41,637 nucleotides of DNA, taken from contig NZ_NIJM01000038.1 in NCBI RefSeq assembly GCF_002836945.1, positions 1 to 41,637 of the forward strand, written 5' to 3'. Positions 26,244 through 36,165 of the stretch are shown in pieces (the first letter of the stretch is position 1; each line of letters opens with the position of its first letter). The translations under genes were made by a program, and so were the position numbers. The notes under the pieces were generated by a model. That model saw only the letters and a list, made by a program, of their open reading frames with translations, was not told where the DNA came from and did not search any database. Source of the stretch: Shewanella chilikensis. GTDB lineage: Bacteria; Pseudomonadota; Gammaproteobacteria; Enterobacterales; Shewanellaceae.

Positions 26244-28025
26244 TCAGACTTCAGCTTTGTCGGCCGCCTTTTCAGCAACCTTGATACCCAATTCCACCAG
26301 TTGTTGTGGATTGGCCTCACCCGGTGCATTGGTCAACGGGCAGGCTGCGGTAGTGGTTTTCGGGAACGCCATCACGTCACGAATCGAGCTGGCGCCTGTC
26401 ATCAGCATTACCAGACGGTCGAGACCGAAGGCCAAACCTGCATGCGGTGGTGTGCCGTAGCGCAGTGCTTCCAGCAGGAAGCCGAATTTTTCTTTGGCTT
26501 CTTCATCTGTGATCCCAAGAATCCGGAATACTGTGGCCTGCATCTCCTGGTTGTGGATACGCACAGAGCCGCCGCCGAGTTCGGTACCATTAAGTACCAT
26601 ATCATAGGCGTCTGATACCGTCTCGGCCGGGTTGGCTTCCAGCTCAGCCGGAGTCACGCCCCGCGGCGCGGTAAACGGATGGTGCACTGCGTACAAACGG
26701 CCGTCGGCCTTTTCGAACATAGGGAAGTCCACAACCCACAGCGGCGCCCACTCGCCCTGGAGCAGGTTGAAATCTTCACCCAGTTTCAGACGCAGCGCGC
26801 CCATGGCTTCGGCAACCACATTGGCCTTGTCGGCACCAAACAAAATGATATCGCCGCTTTGCGCGCCGGTGCGCTCCAGCAGCGCCTTGACGATATCTTC
26901 ATTGAGGAACTTGAGCACAGGTGACTGAATGCCTTCCATGCCGGCAGCCAGGTCGTTGACCTTCATCCAGGCCAGACCGCGAGCGCCATAGATACCGACA
27001 TACTTGGTGTAGTCGTCTATCTGCTTACGGGACAACTCGGCGCCGCCCGGCACCCGGATAACCGCCACTCGGCCTTCAACATCGTTGGCCGGGCCGTTGA
27101 ATACCGCAAACTCAACATCCTTGACCAGATCGGCCACGTCCACCAGTTCCAGTGGGTTACGCAGATCCGGCTTGTCGGAACCGAAACGGCGCATGGCTTC
27201 GGCATAGGTCATGGTCGGGAATTCCCCCAGGTCCACGTTGAGCAATTCGAGGAACAGACTGCGCACCATCTCCTCGGTCTTTTGCATCACCTGCTCAGAG
27301 CTCATGAAAGAGGTTTCGATATCAATCTGGGTAAATTCAGGCTGACGGTCGGCGCGCAAGTCTTCGTCGCGGAAGCATTTGACGATTTGGTAGTAACGGT
27401 CGAAACCTGACATCATCAACAGCTGTTTGAACAGCTGAGGCGATTGAGGCAAGGCGAAAAACTGCCCCTTGTAAGTGCGGCTTGGCACCAGATAGTCACG
27501 GGCGCCTTCCGGCGTAGCCTTGGTCAGAATAGGGGTTTCGATATCCAAAAAGCCGTTGCTATCCATAAAACGACGCACGGCACTGGTGACCTTGGCGCGG
27601 AAAATCAGTCGCTGGGCCATTTCCGGACGACGCAGGTCCAGATAGCGATACTTGAGACGCTGCTCTTCGCTGTTGTTCTGGAAATTATCCATACTCAGCG
27701 GCAGAGGGTCGGCGGCGTTGATTATGGTCAGTTCCTTACCCAGCACCTCGATTTCGCCGGTACGCATATGAGCGTTGACCTGGCTGTCGGGACGGGCTCT
27801 GACCACACCTTTGACCTGGACACAGAATTCGCTGCGCAGTGTGCTGGCGACATCGAAAACCTCAGGCAAGTCCGGGTCATATACTACCTGGATCAGTCCT
27901 TCACGATCCCGGAGATCCAAAAACACCACACCACCCAAGTCGCGGCTACGGTTTACCCAACCCACCAGGGTCACTTCTTGTCCAACGTGGGACTTGTTTA
28001 CGTCCCCACAATAATGACTGCGCAT
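26244..28025 (-). CDS. aspS: Aspartyl-tRNA synthetase
   Basis: 593-aa class II synthetase. The start [20 protein letters not shown] at 28025 is the family N-terminus and has AAGGA upstream; the extension to 28109 is rejected. It has an N-terminal OB anticodon-binding domain ([22 protein letters not shown]), class II motif 2 ([20 protein letters not shown]), a bacterial GAD insertion domain (about residues 280-420), and motif 3 ([13 protein letters not shown]). The order aspS then yebC then ruvC is the usual one in this group; the nudB homologue found between them in E. coli is absent. Confidence 0.97.
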   Translation of the reverse strand: MRSHYCGDVNKSHVGQEVTLVGWVNRSRDLGGVVFLDLRDREGLIQVVYDPDLPEVFDVASTLRSEFCVQVKGVVRARPDSQVNAHMRTGEIEVLGKELTIINAADPLPLSMDNFQNNSEEQRLKYRYLDLRRPEMAQRLIFRAKVTSAVRRFMDSNGFLDIETPILTKATPEGARDYLVPSRTYKGQFFALPQSPQLFKQLLMMSGFDRYYQIVKCFRDEDLRADRQPEFTQIDIETSFMSSEQVMQKTEEMVRSLFLELLNVDLGEFPTMTYAEAMRRFGSDKPDLRNPLELVDVADLVKDVEFAVFNGPANDVEGRVAVIRVPGGAELSRKQIDDYTKYVGIYGARGLAWMKVNDLAAGMEGIQSPVLKFLNEDIVKALLERTGAQSGDIILFGADKANVVAEAMGALRLKLGEDFNLLQGEWAPLWVVDFPMFEKADGRLYAVHHPFTAPRGVTPAELEANPAETVSDAYDMVLNGTELGGGSVRIHNQEMQATVFRILGITDEEAKEKFGFLLEALRYGTPPHAGLAFGLDRLVMLMTGASSIRDVMAFPKTTTAACPLTNAPGEANPQQLVELGIKVAEKAADKAEV

Positions 28026-28213
28026 CTGCTTTATATCCTTTATTCCGGCCTGCTGAGCTCTGGAATGATTCAACACGATAAGAGCGGCATTATAGAGAAA
28101 ATCTGCCACTTACCAAAGTACTTCACTTTCAGACGGTGAAGTATCAAACAGTTTGCTCCCTTTGACCAGTGGCTGAACCAAGGTCAAAGCACGAGCGTTC
28201 AAAATAACAACAA

Positions 28214-31030
28214 TCAGGCACTACGATAACAGTTGCCGCCGCCCTTTTTAGCGCGATACATGAGTTGATCGGCCCGTTTGAGCAGTTCGATGGCGTTGTC
28301 ACCGTCCACCGGATACACGCTGATCCCGACACTGAGCGACAGCTGCACACTGATATCTTGCCACTTAAGAGGCCCTGCCAGCGATTGGATAAAGTTCTCC
28401 GCCACCTGGCAGACGGCATCGAAATCCTGAATCCGATTGAGGATCACCACAAACTCGTCGCCACCAAAGCGCACCAGGGTATCAGATTTGCGAATAACAG
28501 TAGCCAAGCGTTCTGTTACTTGTAGCAGCATTCTATCTCCTACCTCATGGCCATAGGTGTCGTTAATGGCCTTAAAGCCATCGACACCCAAAAACAGCAC
28601 AGCAAAACGCTCCTGCTCTCTGGCATGTTGCAAAAACGCCTGCTCCAGCCTGTCATCGAGTAGCGCCCTGTTGGGTAAGCCGGTGAGCGGATCGTGATTG
28701 GCCAGGTGTGCCATCTTGAGCTCGGCCTCGCGCCTTAAGCTCATTTCCCGGCTGAGGCGCCGATTGAGCTGCAACACCAGCAGCACAATAAACAGTGCAA
28801 TCAAGAGTGCCAGTAAAAAATAGCCAAGCCACTCCTTGTATTCTTGGCTCTTATCGGTAATCACAGTGCCAACCCATTTTTGATGGATCCTTTGCCTTTG
28901 GCTGTCATCCAGTCCCCTTATGGCTTGGTTAATCAAAGGCACCAGCGACTTATGACCAGGCGTGACACCGATATGACTTTTCTGATCGGCCATATCGGTT
29001 ATCAGGTTCATCTTCAGCGCCGGATATTGCCCGGTAGAAAGTGCTGAGCCCAGCGATACCACTTTATCGATAAAGAGATCTGCCCTTCCCTGGCTGACGG
29101 CCTCCAATCCTTCACGCATGCCGGGCACCAACACCGGGATTATCCCCTGGCTCTTGGCCATAAGTTCACCGGCGAGCTGATAGCCTTCAACAATCGCTAC
29201 CCGCTGACCATTGAGTTGCCCCAGGCTATAAAGAGTCAGATGATCCACGGTGGAAACCATGGCCCAGGGCGATGGCCAGTAGCCGTCGGAAAAAGCCAGC
29301 GCAGCATCTTGTTCATCCCTCGCCGCCAGACTGGCGGCCATCACCACTTCGCCGCTGCCAAGCGCCTTGAGGAGATCGCGCCACTCATCGAAAGCCACGG
29401 GCAGCAGTTTAAGCCCCAACTGCTGCGCCACCCTCGTCATCACGTCGGCATTAATTCCGGCAAACTGCCCCTGTTGGTCTTCAAATTCAAAGGGAGGCCA
29501 ATCCTTGAGATAGCCCACTTTGAGCTCGGGTAAACTTTCAAGATAGCGCTGCTCGGCTTGAGTCAATGGCAGCCGACTCTGCTCCTTGCTGTAAACATGA
29601 TCATCGCCATTGAGCATCCATTTGTTTTCCAGCGCCGCCAACTCCTCGCGGGTCAACAGGTTAAAGCCTGCGATCAGCCTTTGGGTCAGGCCATGGTCCT
29701 GTTTGCGAGTCAACACATAGATATCTGAGCTGAACTGCAAAGCTTTGGCTTGCTGGTAATCGGCCCAGAGTCCATGAGTCAACAGATAATGCTGCGTCCA
29801 GGCCGAGGGCGAGACAAAGCCTGAGATATCGCCACGGTCAGCGGCGTTGACCATGGCATCGAGAGAGTCAAAATACTTGAGCTGTACCTTGGGCAAGGCC
29901 TGTTTCAGCTCTGTGATATAGGGCGATGATGGGAAAATCCCTAAGCGTTTGCCGGCCAAAAGTGCCAACGAATCCACCACCTGGCCTTTGAGAAACAGAC
30001 GGCTGCTTTGGGTGTGCAGGTGCCAGGCACGCTTGAGTCCTGAGCTAAGGTCGTCACTTTCAGGGTAGCCAATATGGGCATCGACAATCCCCTGCTTAAC
30101 CAGCCCTAAAGCGCTATTCATGTTGCCGGCAACAAACTCCACCGGCACCCCGGTTTTGGCGGACCATTTGTGCCAGATATCCACATACAGGCCATGGGGT
30201 AAACCATCCGGCCCAAGATCAGAAAACGGCTCCATATTCAGTGGCATGGCAACCGTGATCCCGTGTTGATCGGTACGATACCCCAGCCAGCGCCTTTGGG
30301 TTTGAACAATAAACTCAGGAGTGATCTGGGCAAAACCGCGATCGATTTCGGCCACCAAGGCCTGCCTTCCCTTGGCAACAGCCGGTGCCACTTGTGAGTG
30401 CTTGATCAACATCCGGTTGGCGGTTGGGTATTGCTGGGCGATACTGCGGGCCAACTGGCGGTCGCGAAGATACCCTTCCATGCCGGCAAACACCTTGATT
30501 TCTCCCCGGGATACCGCCTTGAGCAATGCGTCGCGACCTGGGTATAAGGCAAATGAAAGGCCGGGCTCCTGCGCCTTAAGATCCGATTCATGGGATGAGC
30601 CTGTGACTATCCCTATCCGATACGGCAGCAGCTTCTGAAAACTGTCCTTGTGCCTCAGTTCAAAATGCAGATAGAGGTAAGTATCAATACGGCTAATAGG
30701 CTTGGCAAATTCAAACTCGGCCTCTCGTTCCGGGGTCAAAGCCAACGCCAGATGCACATCCGCCTTGCCGTCTTTGAGTTGCCTTAATGAGTCGTTCCAA
30801 TGCCGCGCCACTAGTGTGATGGGTCTTTGATTAACCCGGCTCCATTCCTGCCAAAGGTCCACCAATATCCCTTGTGGCTGGCCGGCATCATCAACAAATT
30901 GGTAGGGGTAACTGTCCTCCCCCATGACGATGACAAGCGGGGGCGCAGAAGACAGATCTTGGGTGGCCGCTTCCAGCGGCAGACATACGAGCACACACAA
31001 TAGACTCAAAAGAGAGGTCAGCGATTTCAA
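28214..31030 (-). CDS. Sensor with three tandem solute-binding domains and a GGDEF domain
   Basis: 938-aa membrane sensor. It has a signal peptide (residues 1-22), then three periplasmic SBP_bac_3-like modules (about 30-250, 255-475 and 495-735), each with a PxxF/Y-x(n)-G-x-x-xD-style opening such as WPPFEFEDQQGQFAGINADVM. One transmembrane helix (YFLLALLIALFIVLLVLQL, about 745-765) and a GGDEF domain (about 785-938) follow. GGDEF is at 856-860 with an intact RxxD inhibitory site (RKSD, 847-850). The first metal-binding Asp of the usual DxD is Gly815 (FLGVDGFKAIND), so cyclase activity may be weak or lost. The start is TTG at 31030 with AGGA ten bases ahead; no upstream in-frame ATG exists before a stop. 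Confidence 0.88.
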   Translation of the reverse strand: MKSLTSLLSLLCVLVCLPLEAATQDLSSAPPLVIVMGEDSYPYQFVDDAGQPQGILVDLWQEWSRVNQRPITLVARHWNDSLRQLKDGKADVHLALALTPEREAEFEFAKPISRIDTYLYLHFELRHKDSFQKLLPYRIGIVTGSSHESDLKAQEPGLSFALYPGRDALLKAVSRGEIKVFAGMEGYLRDRQLARSIAQQYPTANRMLIKHSQVAPAVAKGRQALVAEIDRGFAQITPEFIVQTQRRWLGYRTDQHGITVAMPLNMEPFSDLGPDGLPHGLYVDIWHKWSAKTGVPVEFVAGNMNSALGLVKQGIVDAHIGYPESDDLSSGLKRAWHLHTQSSRLFLKGQVVDSLALLAGKRLGIFPSSPYITELKQALPKVQLKYFDSLDAMVNAADRGDISGFVSPSAWTQHYLLTHGLWADYQQAKALQFSSDIYVLTRKQDHGLTQRLIAGFNLLTREELAALENKWMLNGDDHVYSKEQSRLPLTQAEQRYLESLPELKVGYLKDWPPFEFEDQQGQFAGINADVMTRVAQQLGLKLLPVAFDEWRDLLKALGSGEVVMAASLAARDEQDAALAFSDGYWPSPWAMVSTVDHLTLYSLGQLNGQRVAIVEGYQLAGELMAKSQGIIPVLVPGMREGLEAVSQGRADLFIDKVVSLGSALSTGQYPALKMNLITDMADQKSHIGVTPGHKSLVPLINQAIRGLDDSQRQRIHQKWVGTVITDKSQEYKEWLGYFLLALLIALFIVLLVLQLNRRLSREMSLRREAELKMAHLANHDPLTGLPNRALLDDRLEQAFLQHAREQERFAVLFLGVDGFKAINDTYGHEVGDRMLLQVTERLATVIRKSDTLVRFGGDEFVVILNRIQDFDAVCQVAENFIQSLAGPLKWQDISVQLSLSVGISVYPVDGDNAIELLKRADQLMYRAKKGGGNCYRSA

Positions 31031-31116
31031 GTGCTTATTTCCTGATAAGGCGATGTAATTATTTTGTTACTCCCGCATCATTAGACAAAAAATTTGCGTC
31101 AATTACCAGAGCACAC

Positions 31117-31146
31117 TTGCTGCTTTCAGGCGGGATTCGGTAAAAT
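31117..31146 (+). promoter_or_regulatory. Probable sigma-70 promoter of cmoA
   Basis: TTGCTG (31117-31122) and TAAAAT (31141-31146) are 18 bp apart, 32 bp before the cmoA start. Confidence 0.45.
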
Positions 31147-31177
31147 AGGTCACTGATTTTCCCGCACTAGATTTCAG

Positions 31178-31909
31178 ATGAACACTTCTCAAGACACCAT
31201 ATATGCAACTGACTGCGGTCAGGTCTCAGACTTTGCTTTTGATGATAGGGTGGCCGGCGTATTCAGCGATATGATCCGTCGCTCTGTGCCGGGTTACGGT
31301 CAGATCATCAACACCATAGGCGATTTCGCCGAGCGCTTTGTGACACAAGACAGTAAAGTCTATGATTTAGGGTGTTCTCTTGGCGCGGCAACTTTAAGTA
31401 TTCGTAGGCGTATTGAAGGCAAGGGCTGCGAGATTATCGCCGTCGACAACTCACCGGCGATGACCGAGCGCTGTCAGGAGTATCTCAATGCTTATGTCAG
31501 CGATACCCAAGTGCAGCTTATTTGTGGTGATATCCGTGATGTCGCCATCGAAGACGCCTCCTTGGTGGTACTCAATTTTACTTTGCAGTTTCTGCCGCCT
31601 GAGGATCGCGATACCCTGATCCAGAAAATATATGCCGGCTTACGCCCCGGTGGTGCCTTGGTACTGTCGGAAAAAATCCGCTTCGGCGATGAAGTTATCC
31701 AACAAGTACTGGATGAACATCATCTGGATTTCAAACGCGCCAATGGCTATAGCGAGTTGGAGATCAGCCAAAAGCGCAGCGCACTGGAAAACGTGATGAA
31801 ACCCGATCAACTCGACAATCACTACAACAGATTATCCCAGGCCGGTTTTGCCCATTACGGCGTCTGGTTTCAGTGCTTCAATTTCACATCCATGGTAGCT
31901 ATCAAGTGA
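31178..31909 (+). CDS. cmoA: Carboxy-S-adenosyl-L-methionine synthase CmoA
   Basis: 243-aa SAM-dependent enzyme that uses prephenate to convert SAM to carboxy-SAM for wobble uridine (cmo5U34) modification. The nucleotide-binding glycine motif is [28 protein letters not shown] and [13 protein letters not shown] follow in the family order. Cotranscribed with cmoB, whose GTG start overlaps its stop by 4 bp. Confidence 0.96.
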   Translation: MNTSQDTIYATDCGQVSDFAFDDRVAGVFSDMIRRSVPGYGQIINTIGDFAERFVTQDSKVYDLGCSLGAATLSIRRRIEGKGCEIIAVDNSPAMTERCQEYLNAYVSDTQVQLICGDIRDVAIEDASLVVLNFTLQFLPPEDRDTLIQKIYAGLRPGGALVLSEKIRFGDEVIQQVLDEHHLDFKRANGYSELEISQKRSALENVMKPDQLDNHYNRLSQAGFAHYGVWFQCFNFTSMVAIK

Positions 31910-32874
31910 TCAGTTTCAGTAATTTCTATCAACAGATTGCCGACTCCAATCTGCAGCATTGGCTGGAAACACTGCCAGCCAAACTCGGCGACTGGCAGAG
32001 AGAACACAAGCACGGCGCCCTACCCAAGTGGGAAAAAGTGCTCGCCAAGCTCAACTACCCCGCCCCCGACCGACTGGATTTCAAAGACAGTGTCACCATA
32101 GGCTCAGGTGAGCAATTGGCAACAGGGCAGCGGGAAAAACTGGAAAACCTGCTGCAGTTGCTGCATCCCTGGCGCAAGGGGCCATTTCATATTCACGGCA
32201 TTCATATCGATACCGAATGGCGCTCTGATTGGAAGTGGGAGCGCGTCGCGCCCCATATCAGCCCGCTGGCAGGTAGAACCGTGCTGGATGTGGGCTGCGG
32301 CAGCGGCTATCACATGTGGCGCATGTATGGTGAAGGCGCCAAAATGGTGGTCGGTGTCGACCCCTCCTCACTATTTTTATGCCAGTTCGAAGCGGTCAAA
32401 CGCCTCGCCGGCGACACTCCGCCAGTGCACCTGCTGCCTTTGGGGATAGAAGAACTGCCACCACTGGATGCCTTTGATACTGTGTTCTCCATGGGAGTGC
32501 TCTATCACAGACGTTCCCCCATTGATCACTTGTTGCAACTACGTGACCAATTGCGAACCGGAGGTGAACTCATTTTGGAGACTTTGGTCATAGAAGGTGA
32601 TGAAAATGCCGTACTGCTGCCACGGGATAGATATGGAAAGATGAATAATGTATGGTTTATCCCGTCCGTTGCCGCGTTGCAACTCTGGCTTGAAAAGTGC
32701 GATTTTCGTGAGGTTCGCTGTGTCGACGTCGATGTAACATCACTGGCCGAGCAACGCTCCACGCCCTGGATGCGCAACGAATCTCTGGTGGATTACCTCG
32801 ATCCGACCGACATCAATTTAACAGTGGAAGGTTACCCCGCCCCCAAACGGGCAACCTTTATCGCGATTAAGTAA
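31906..32874 (+). CDS. cmoB: tRNA U34 carboxymethyltransferase CmoB
   Basis: 322-aa enzyme transferring the carboxymethyl group from carboxy-SAM to ho5U34 of tRNAs, expanding codon reading. The start is GTG at 31906 (then [15 protein letters not shown]), matching E. coli MIDFGNFYSLIA and overlapping the cmoA stop as GTGA. An upstream in-frame ATG at 31873 would extend it into cmoA and is less likely. Motifs present: [20 protein letters not shown], the SAM motif [15 protein letters not shown], and [14 protein letters not shown]. Confidence 0.96.
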   Translation: MISFSNFYQQIADSNLQHWLETLPAKLGDWQREHKHGALPKWEKVLAKLNYPAPDRLDFKDSVTIGSGEQLATGQREKLENLLQLLHPWRKGPFHIHGIHIDTEWRSDWKWERVAPHISPLAGRTVLDVGCGSGYHMWRMYGEGAKMVVGVDPSSLFLCQFEAVKRLAGDTPPVHLLPLGIEELPPLDAFDTVFSMGVLYHRRSPIDHLLQLRDQLRTGGELILETLVIEGDENAVLLPRDRYGKMNNVWFIPSVAALQLWLEKCDFREVRCVDVDVTSLAEQRSTPWMRNESLVDYLDPTDINLTVEGYPAPKRATFIAIK

Positions 32875-32937
32875 GTCGAGTTCACCGAACCCTATATAAA
32901 AGTGACGCAATCTGGAAAACAGAATACAGGAAGCACT

Positions 32938-33702
32938 ATGTTGAAACAGACGATTTCAATCGCCGTCATGGCCTCCATGGCAACACTTGCCGGCGGCTGC
33001 GCCAGCACTCAGGAAGTGGCCAATGCCCCGGTGCCGGTCGACGCCCAGACCTTGCAGTCCAACCTCGCCTCTCAGGAAGCCAGCATAGTCAATGTGATTG
33101 CTCAGGCTCAGAATCAACAGCAACAGCATCTGGATGCCCTGAATACTCAGCTTCAGAGTTTGCAACAGCAGATGAAGAAACTGCAGCAGCCCCCCAAGGA
33201 AACCATCAAGGAAGTACAGGTGCCTGCGCCCTGCGAAGCCTCGCCCATTGGCGACAAATATATTCTCGGTGAAGTCGAAAGCGTCTTTATCGATGAGCTG
33301 AATGCCAGTTTCGATACCCGTATCGATACCGGCGCCGAATCCTCTTCACTCGATGCCCGCAACATTATTCTGTTTGAGCGTGACGGCGCCCAGTGGGTTA
33401 GATTCGATGTGATGATCAATGGCGCGGATGCGCCGGGAAAAACTTTCGAATCTAAGGTGGTACGTTTTGTTCGTATCAAGCAAGAGGCCGATGAAAAAGA
33501 CGATCGCCGTCCGGTAATCCACGCCCACCTCAAAATAGGCAAATATGCCGCCGAAACCGATCTTAACCTTACCGACCGCAGTCACCTCGAATATCCTTTG
33601 CTGCTCGGCCGCAAGTTTATGAAAGACATAGCCGTTGTCGATGTAGGCCAAGCTTACCTGCACGGCAAAGCCAAAGACTTAGTGATTTCGAGCCATAAAT
33701 AG
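32938..33702 (+). CDS. Lipoprotein with retropepsin-like (RimK-associated 'Zn_protease') domain
   Basis: 254 aa from ATG 32938, which has AGGAAG upstream; an earlier in-frame GTG at 32902 is less likely. The signal peptide ends in a lipobox before Cys21, followed by Ala, a position that favours outer-membrane sorting. Residues 37-85 form a Gln-rich coiled coil. The C-terminal domain (about 105-250) belongs to the PF05618-type family, often labelled ATP-dependent zinc protease but showing a retropepsin-like Asp130-Thr-Gly motif (DTGAESSSLDA) and a YPLLLGRKFM segment. It is encoded 8 bp before the 7TM transglutaminase-like gene and in tandem with a RimK-like ligase, an association known across proteobacteria. 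Proteolysis of ligated peptides is inferred. Confidence 0.85.
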   Translation: MLKQTISIAVMASMATLAGGCASTQEVANAPVPVDAQTLQSNLASQEASIVNVIAQAQNQQQQHLDALNTQLQSLQQQMKKLQQPPKETIKEVQVPAPCEASPIGDKYILGEVESVFIDELNASFDTRIDTGAESSSLDARNIILFERDGAQWVRFDVMINGADAPGKTFESKVVRFVRIKQEADEKDDRRPVIHAHLKIGKYAAETDLNLTDRSHLEYPLLLGRKFMKDIAVVDVGQAYLHGKAKDLVISSHK

Positions 33703-33710
33703 GAGCGGTA

Positions 33711-35216
33711 ATGCATTCACGGAAACCTTTCTACCTGGTGGTAGCTCTGCTGTTTATTGTTGGGCTCAGCGCCAGTATTTATCGTGGTATTGAACACAAT
33801 GTACCCTTCCTGCCCGGTGAGCAGGTGCAAAGTTGGGCAGTCGATGCCAAAGTGAGTTTTCAGGGTACGGGAGGTCCGGCAGAAGTCTCTTTCTCCCTGC
33901 CACAGGATCCGGCATTTGAAGTCTTGATGGAAAATGCCACCTCCCCGGGTTATGGCCTGACTATCAGCAACAATGAACAGGGCCGCCGTGCGCTTTGGTC
34001 GATTCGTCAGGCCAATGGCCAACAAGACCTCTACTATAAAGTCACCCTGATCCCCACAGGCCGTGAAATACTCAAGGCTCAGGAAGAACCTCTGCCGCCG
34101 ATACCTTACATCTGGTCAGCGACCGAGAAAGCAGCCGCCGAGCAGGTGATGGACGAAGCCTGGGCTCGCAGTGCCGGTAACCTCTCTTTTGCCCGTGAGA
34201 TCATGCGCGCCATTGCCGGCCGCGATCGCAGTCAAAACATAGAACTGCTGCTGTCGGCTAACTCACCCACCAAGCTGTTTGTCCATATGCTCAACAGCCG
34301 CGGTATCCCGACTCAGGAAGTCAATGGGCTATATCTGGAAGATCAGCGCCGTCGGCAGCAACTGTCTCCCTTTGTCGAAGTCTATCAGGACGGTCAATGG
34401 CACCTGTTCGATCTGGTCAAAGGCACAGAAGGCCGTCCGGAAAACATGGTGCTGTGGGAGCGCAATGGCAAATCGGTATTGGACGTGCTGGGTGGCAGCA
34501 ACTCCCAGGTCAACTTCTCCATGTTGAAAGACACACGTTCAGCCCTGGCGACCTCCATAGACATGATGGCCAAAAACAGCGCCTTCGACTTTTCCCTCTA
34601 TCAACTGCCGCTGGAAGAACAGAGCCTGTTCAAGGGTATTTTGCTGATCCCCATCGGAGTGCTGATGGTGGTATTCCTTAGAGTTATCATAGGCATCAAG
34701 ACGTCAGGTACCTTCATGCCTGTGCTTATCGCCCTGGCCTTTATCCAGACCACACTGCTGACCGGCCTGATAGGTTTCCTGCTGATTGTGGCCTTTGGCT
34801 TGATGATCCGCTCCTATCTATCACATCTGAACCTGTTGCTGATTTCGCGAATATCGGCGGTGATCATAGTGGTGATAGGCATCATAGGCCTGTTTACCCT
34901 GCTGTCGTACAAGTTTGGCCTCAGTGAAGGCCTGACTATCACCTTCTTCCCGATGATCATTCTCGCCTGGACCATTGAACGTATGTCTATCCTCTGGGAA
35001 GAGGAAGGCGCCAAAGAAGTAATGGTACAAGGTGGCGGTTCACTTCTGGTAGCCATTCTGGCTTATCTGGCCATGAGCGCCACTTGGGTACAGCACTGGG
35101 TGTTCAACTTTCTGGGTATCCATTTGGTGATCCTGGCGCTGGTGCTGTTGATGGGTCAGTACACGGGTTATCGACTGCTGGAGCTCAAGCGCTTCAAGCC
35201 ACTGGCAGGAGAATAA
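33711..35216 (+). CDS. Inactive transglutaminase fused to seven transmembrane helices
   Basis: 501 aa. One N-terminal membrane segment (7-25) is followed by a periplasmic transglutaminase-like region (about 30-300), then a seven-helix block (about 305-490). In the transglutaminase core (182-234) the usual Cys is missing from SANSPTKLFVHMLNSRGIP and the His position reads SPFVEVY, while Asp234 (HLFDLVKG) persists. It therefore probably binds rather than modifies peptides. This architecture is the recognised PF14400/PF14402 family, always with the flanking lipoprotein and ATP-grasp genes. AGGAG precedes the start, and only one base separates its stop from the next ATG. Confidence 0.88.
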   Translation: MHSRKPFYLVVALLFIVGLSASIYRGIEHNVPFLPGEQVQSWAVDAKVSFQGTGGPAEVSFSLPQDPAFEVLMENATSPGYGLTISNNEQGRRALWSIRQANGQQDLYYKVTLIPTGREILKAQEEPLPPIPYIWSATEKAAAEQVMDEAWARSAGNLSFAREIMRAIAGRDRSQNIELLLSANSPTKLFVHMLNSRGIPTQEVNGLYLEDQRRRQQLSPFVEVYQDGQWHLFDLVKGTEGRPENMVLWERNGKSVLDVLGGSNSQVNFSMLKDTRSALATSIDMMAKNSAFDFSLYQLPLEEQSLFKGILLIPIGVLMVVFLRVIIGIKTSGTFMPVLIALAFIQTTLLTGLIGFLLIVAFGLMIRSYLSHLNLLLISRISAVIIVVIGIIGLFTLLSYKFGLSEGLTITFFPMIILAWTIERMSILWEEEGAKEVMVQGGGSLLVAILAYLAMSATWVQHWVFNFLGIHLVILALVLLMGQYTGYRLLELKRFKPLAGE

Positions 35217-35217
35217 G

Positions 35218-36165
35218 ATGAATTTTGCCTGGCCATGGCAGCTACGCCGCGCTGGCGTGCTGAATATGAACAAGCGTAATATCGACTATATTGGCCGCTA
35301 CAACCCGCGCAAGTTTTACAAACGAGTGGACGACAAGCTCACCACCAAGCAACTGGCGCTTGCCAATGATATTGCCGTGCCCGATCTGATAGGCGTGGTG
35401 CGCGAGCAACACGGTATCAATAGCATTCCCGAGCAGGTAAAAGATCGCAGCGGCTTTGTGATCAAACCCTCCAAAGGCTCGGGCGGCAAAGGGATCTTGG
35501 TGATCACCCATGTGGAAAACGGTCGCTTCTATAAGCCCAACGGCAATGAAGTCACCCCGAGCGAGGTCGATCGCCACGTTTCCAATATCCTCAGCGGCCT
35601 GTTCTCCCTCGGTGGCAAGCCGGATGTAGCTATTATTGAGGGCTTGATTGAGTTCGATCCCGTATTCGATGGCTTCAGCTATGAAGGGGTTCCGGATATC
35701 CGCCTGATAGTGTTCAAGGGTTTTCCTGTGATGGGAATGCTCAGGTTGTCCACCGCCGCTTCCGATGGCAAGGCCAACCTGCACCAGGGCGCGGTTGGTG
35801 TCGGCTTGGATATCGCCACCGGCCGCGGTCTGCATGCGGTGCAGTTTGACCGCCCGGTCGATTTGCATCCGGACACGGGGCGTAACCTGATTGAAATCGA
35901 GGTGCCCCACTGGGATACCTTGCTGCACACGGCCTCGAGCGCCTATGAGATGTGCGAACTAGGTTATCTGGGAACCGATATGGTACTGGATCAAAACAAG
36001 GGACCACTGCTGCTGGAGCTCAACGCCCGTCCCGGGCTTGCCATCCAGATAGCCAATGGCATGGGGATATTGCCAAGGCTGCAGCATGTGGAAAGAATGA
36101 CGGGCAAACCCATGTCAGTGGAAGAACGGGTCGCTTATGCCAAGAAGCACTTTGCCAGCCGCTAA
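35218..36165 (+). CDS. RimK-like ATP-grasp ligase (alpha-L-glutamate ligase-related)
   Basis: 315-aa soluble ATP-grasp protein of the RimK-related family. The ATP-binding Gly-rich loop is FVIKPSKGSGGKGILVIT. A substrate segment IRLIVFKGFPVMGMLRLSTAASDGKANLHQG and a metal-binding end LLLELNARPGLAIQIANGMG follow. Members form amide bonds by acyl-phosphate chemistry; the acceptor here is unknown. Strict clustering with a periplasmic retropepsin-like lipoprotein and a 7TM transglutaminase-like protein suggests a peptide or amino-acid adduct made in the cytoplasm and handled in the envelope (inference). The 3' end overlaps the start of the next gene. Confidence 0.88.
   Translation: MNFAWPWQLRRAGVLNMNKRNIDYIGRYNPRKFYKRVDDKLTTKQLALANDIAVPDLIGVVREQHGINSIPEQVKDRSGFVIKPSKGSGGKGILVITHVENGRFYKPNGNEVTPSEVDRHVSNILSGLFSLGGKPDVAIIEGLIEFDPVFDGFSYEGVPDIRLIVFKGFPVMGMLRLSTAASDGKANLHQGAVGVGLDIATGRGLHAVQFDRPVDLHPDTGRNLIEIEVPHWDTLLHTASSAYEMCELGYLGTDMVLDQNKGPLLLELNARPGLAIQIANGMGILPRLQHVERMTGKPMSVEERVAYAKKHFASR

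Noticed and set aside
26629..27205. Several open frames opposite or within aspS and other conserved genes (also at 15261, 27444, 35242, 37863)
   Set aside because: They lie across strongly conserved genes on the other strand or in another frame and have no family features of their own.
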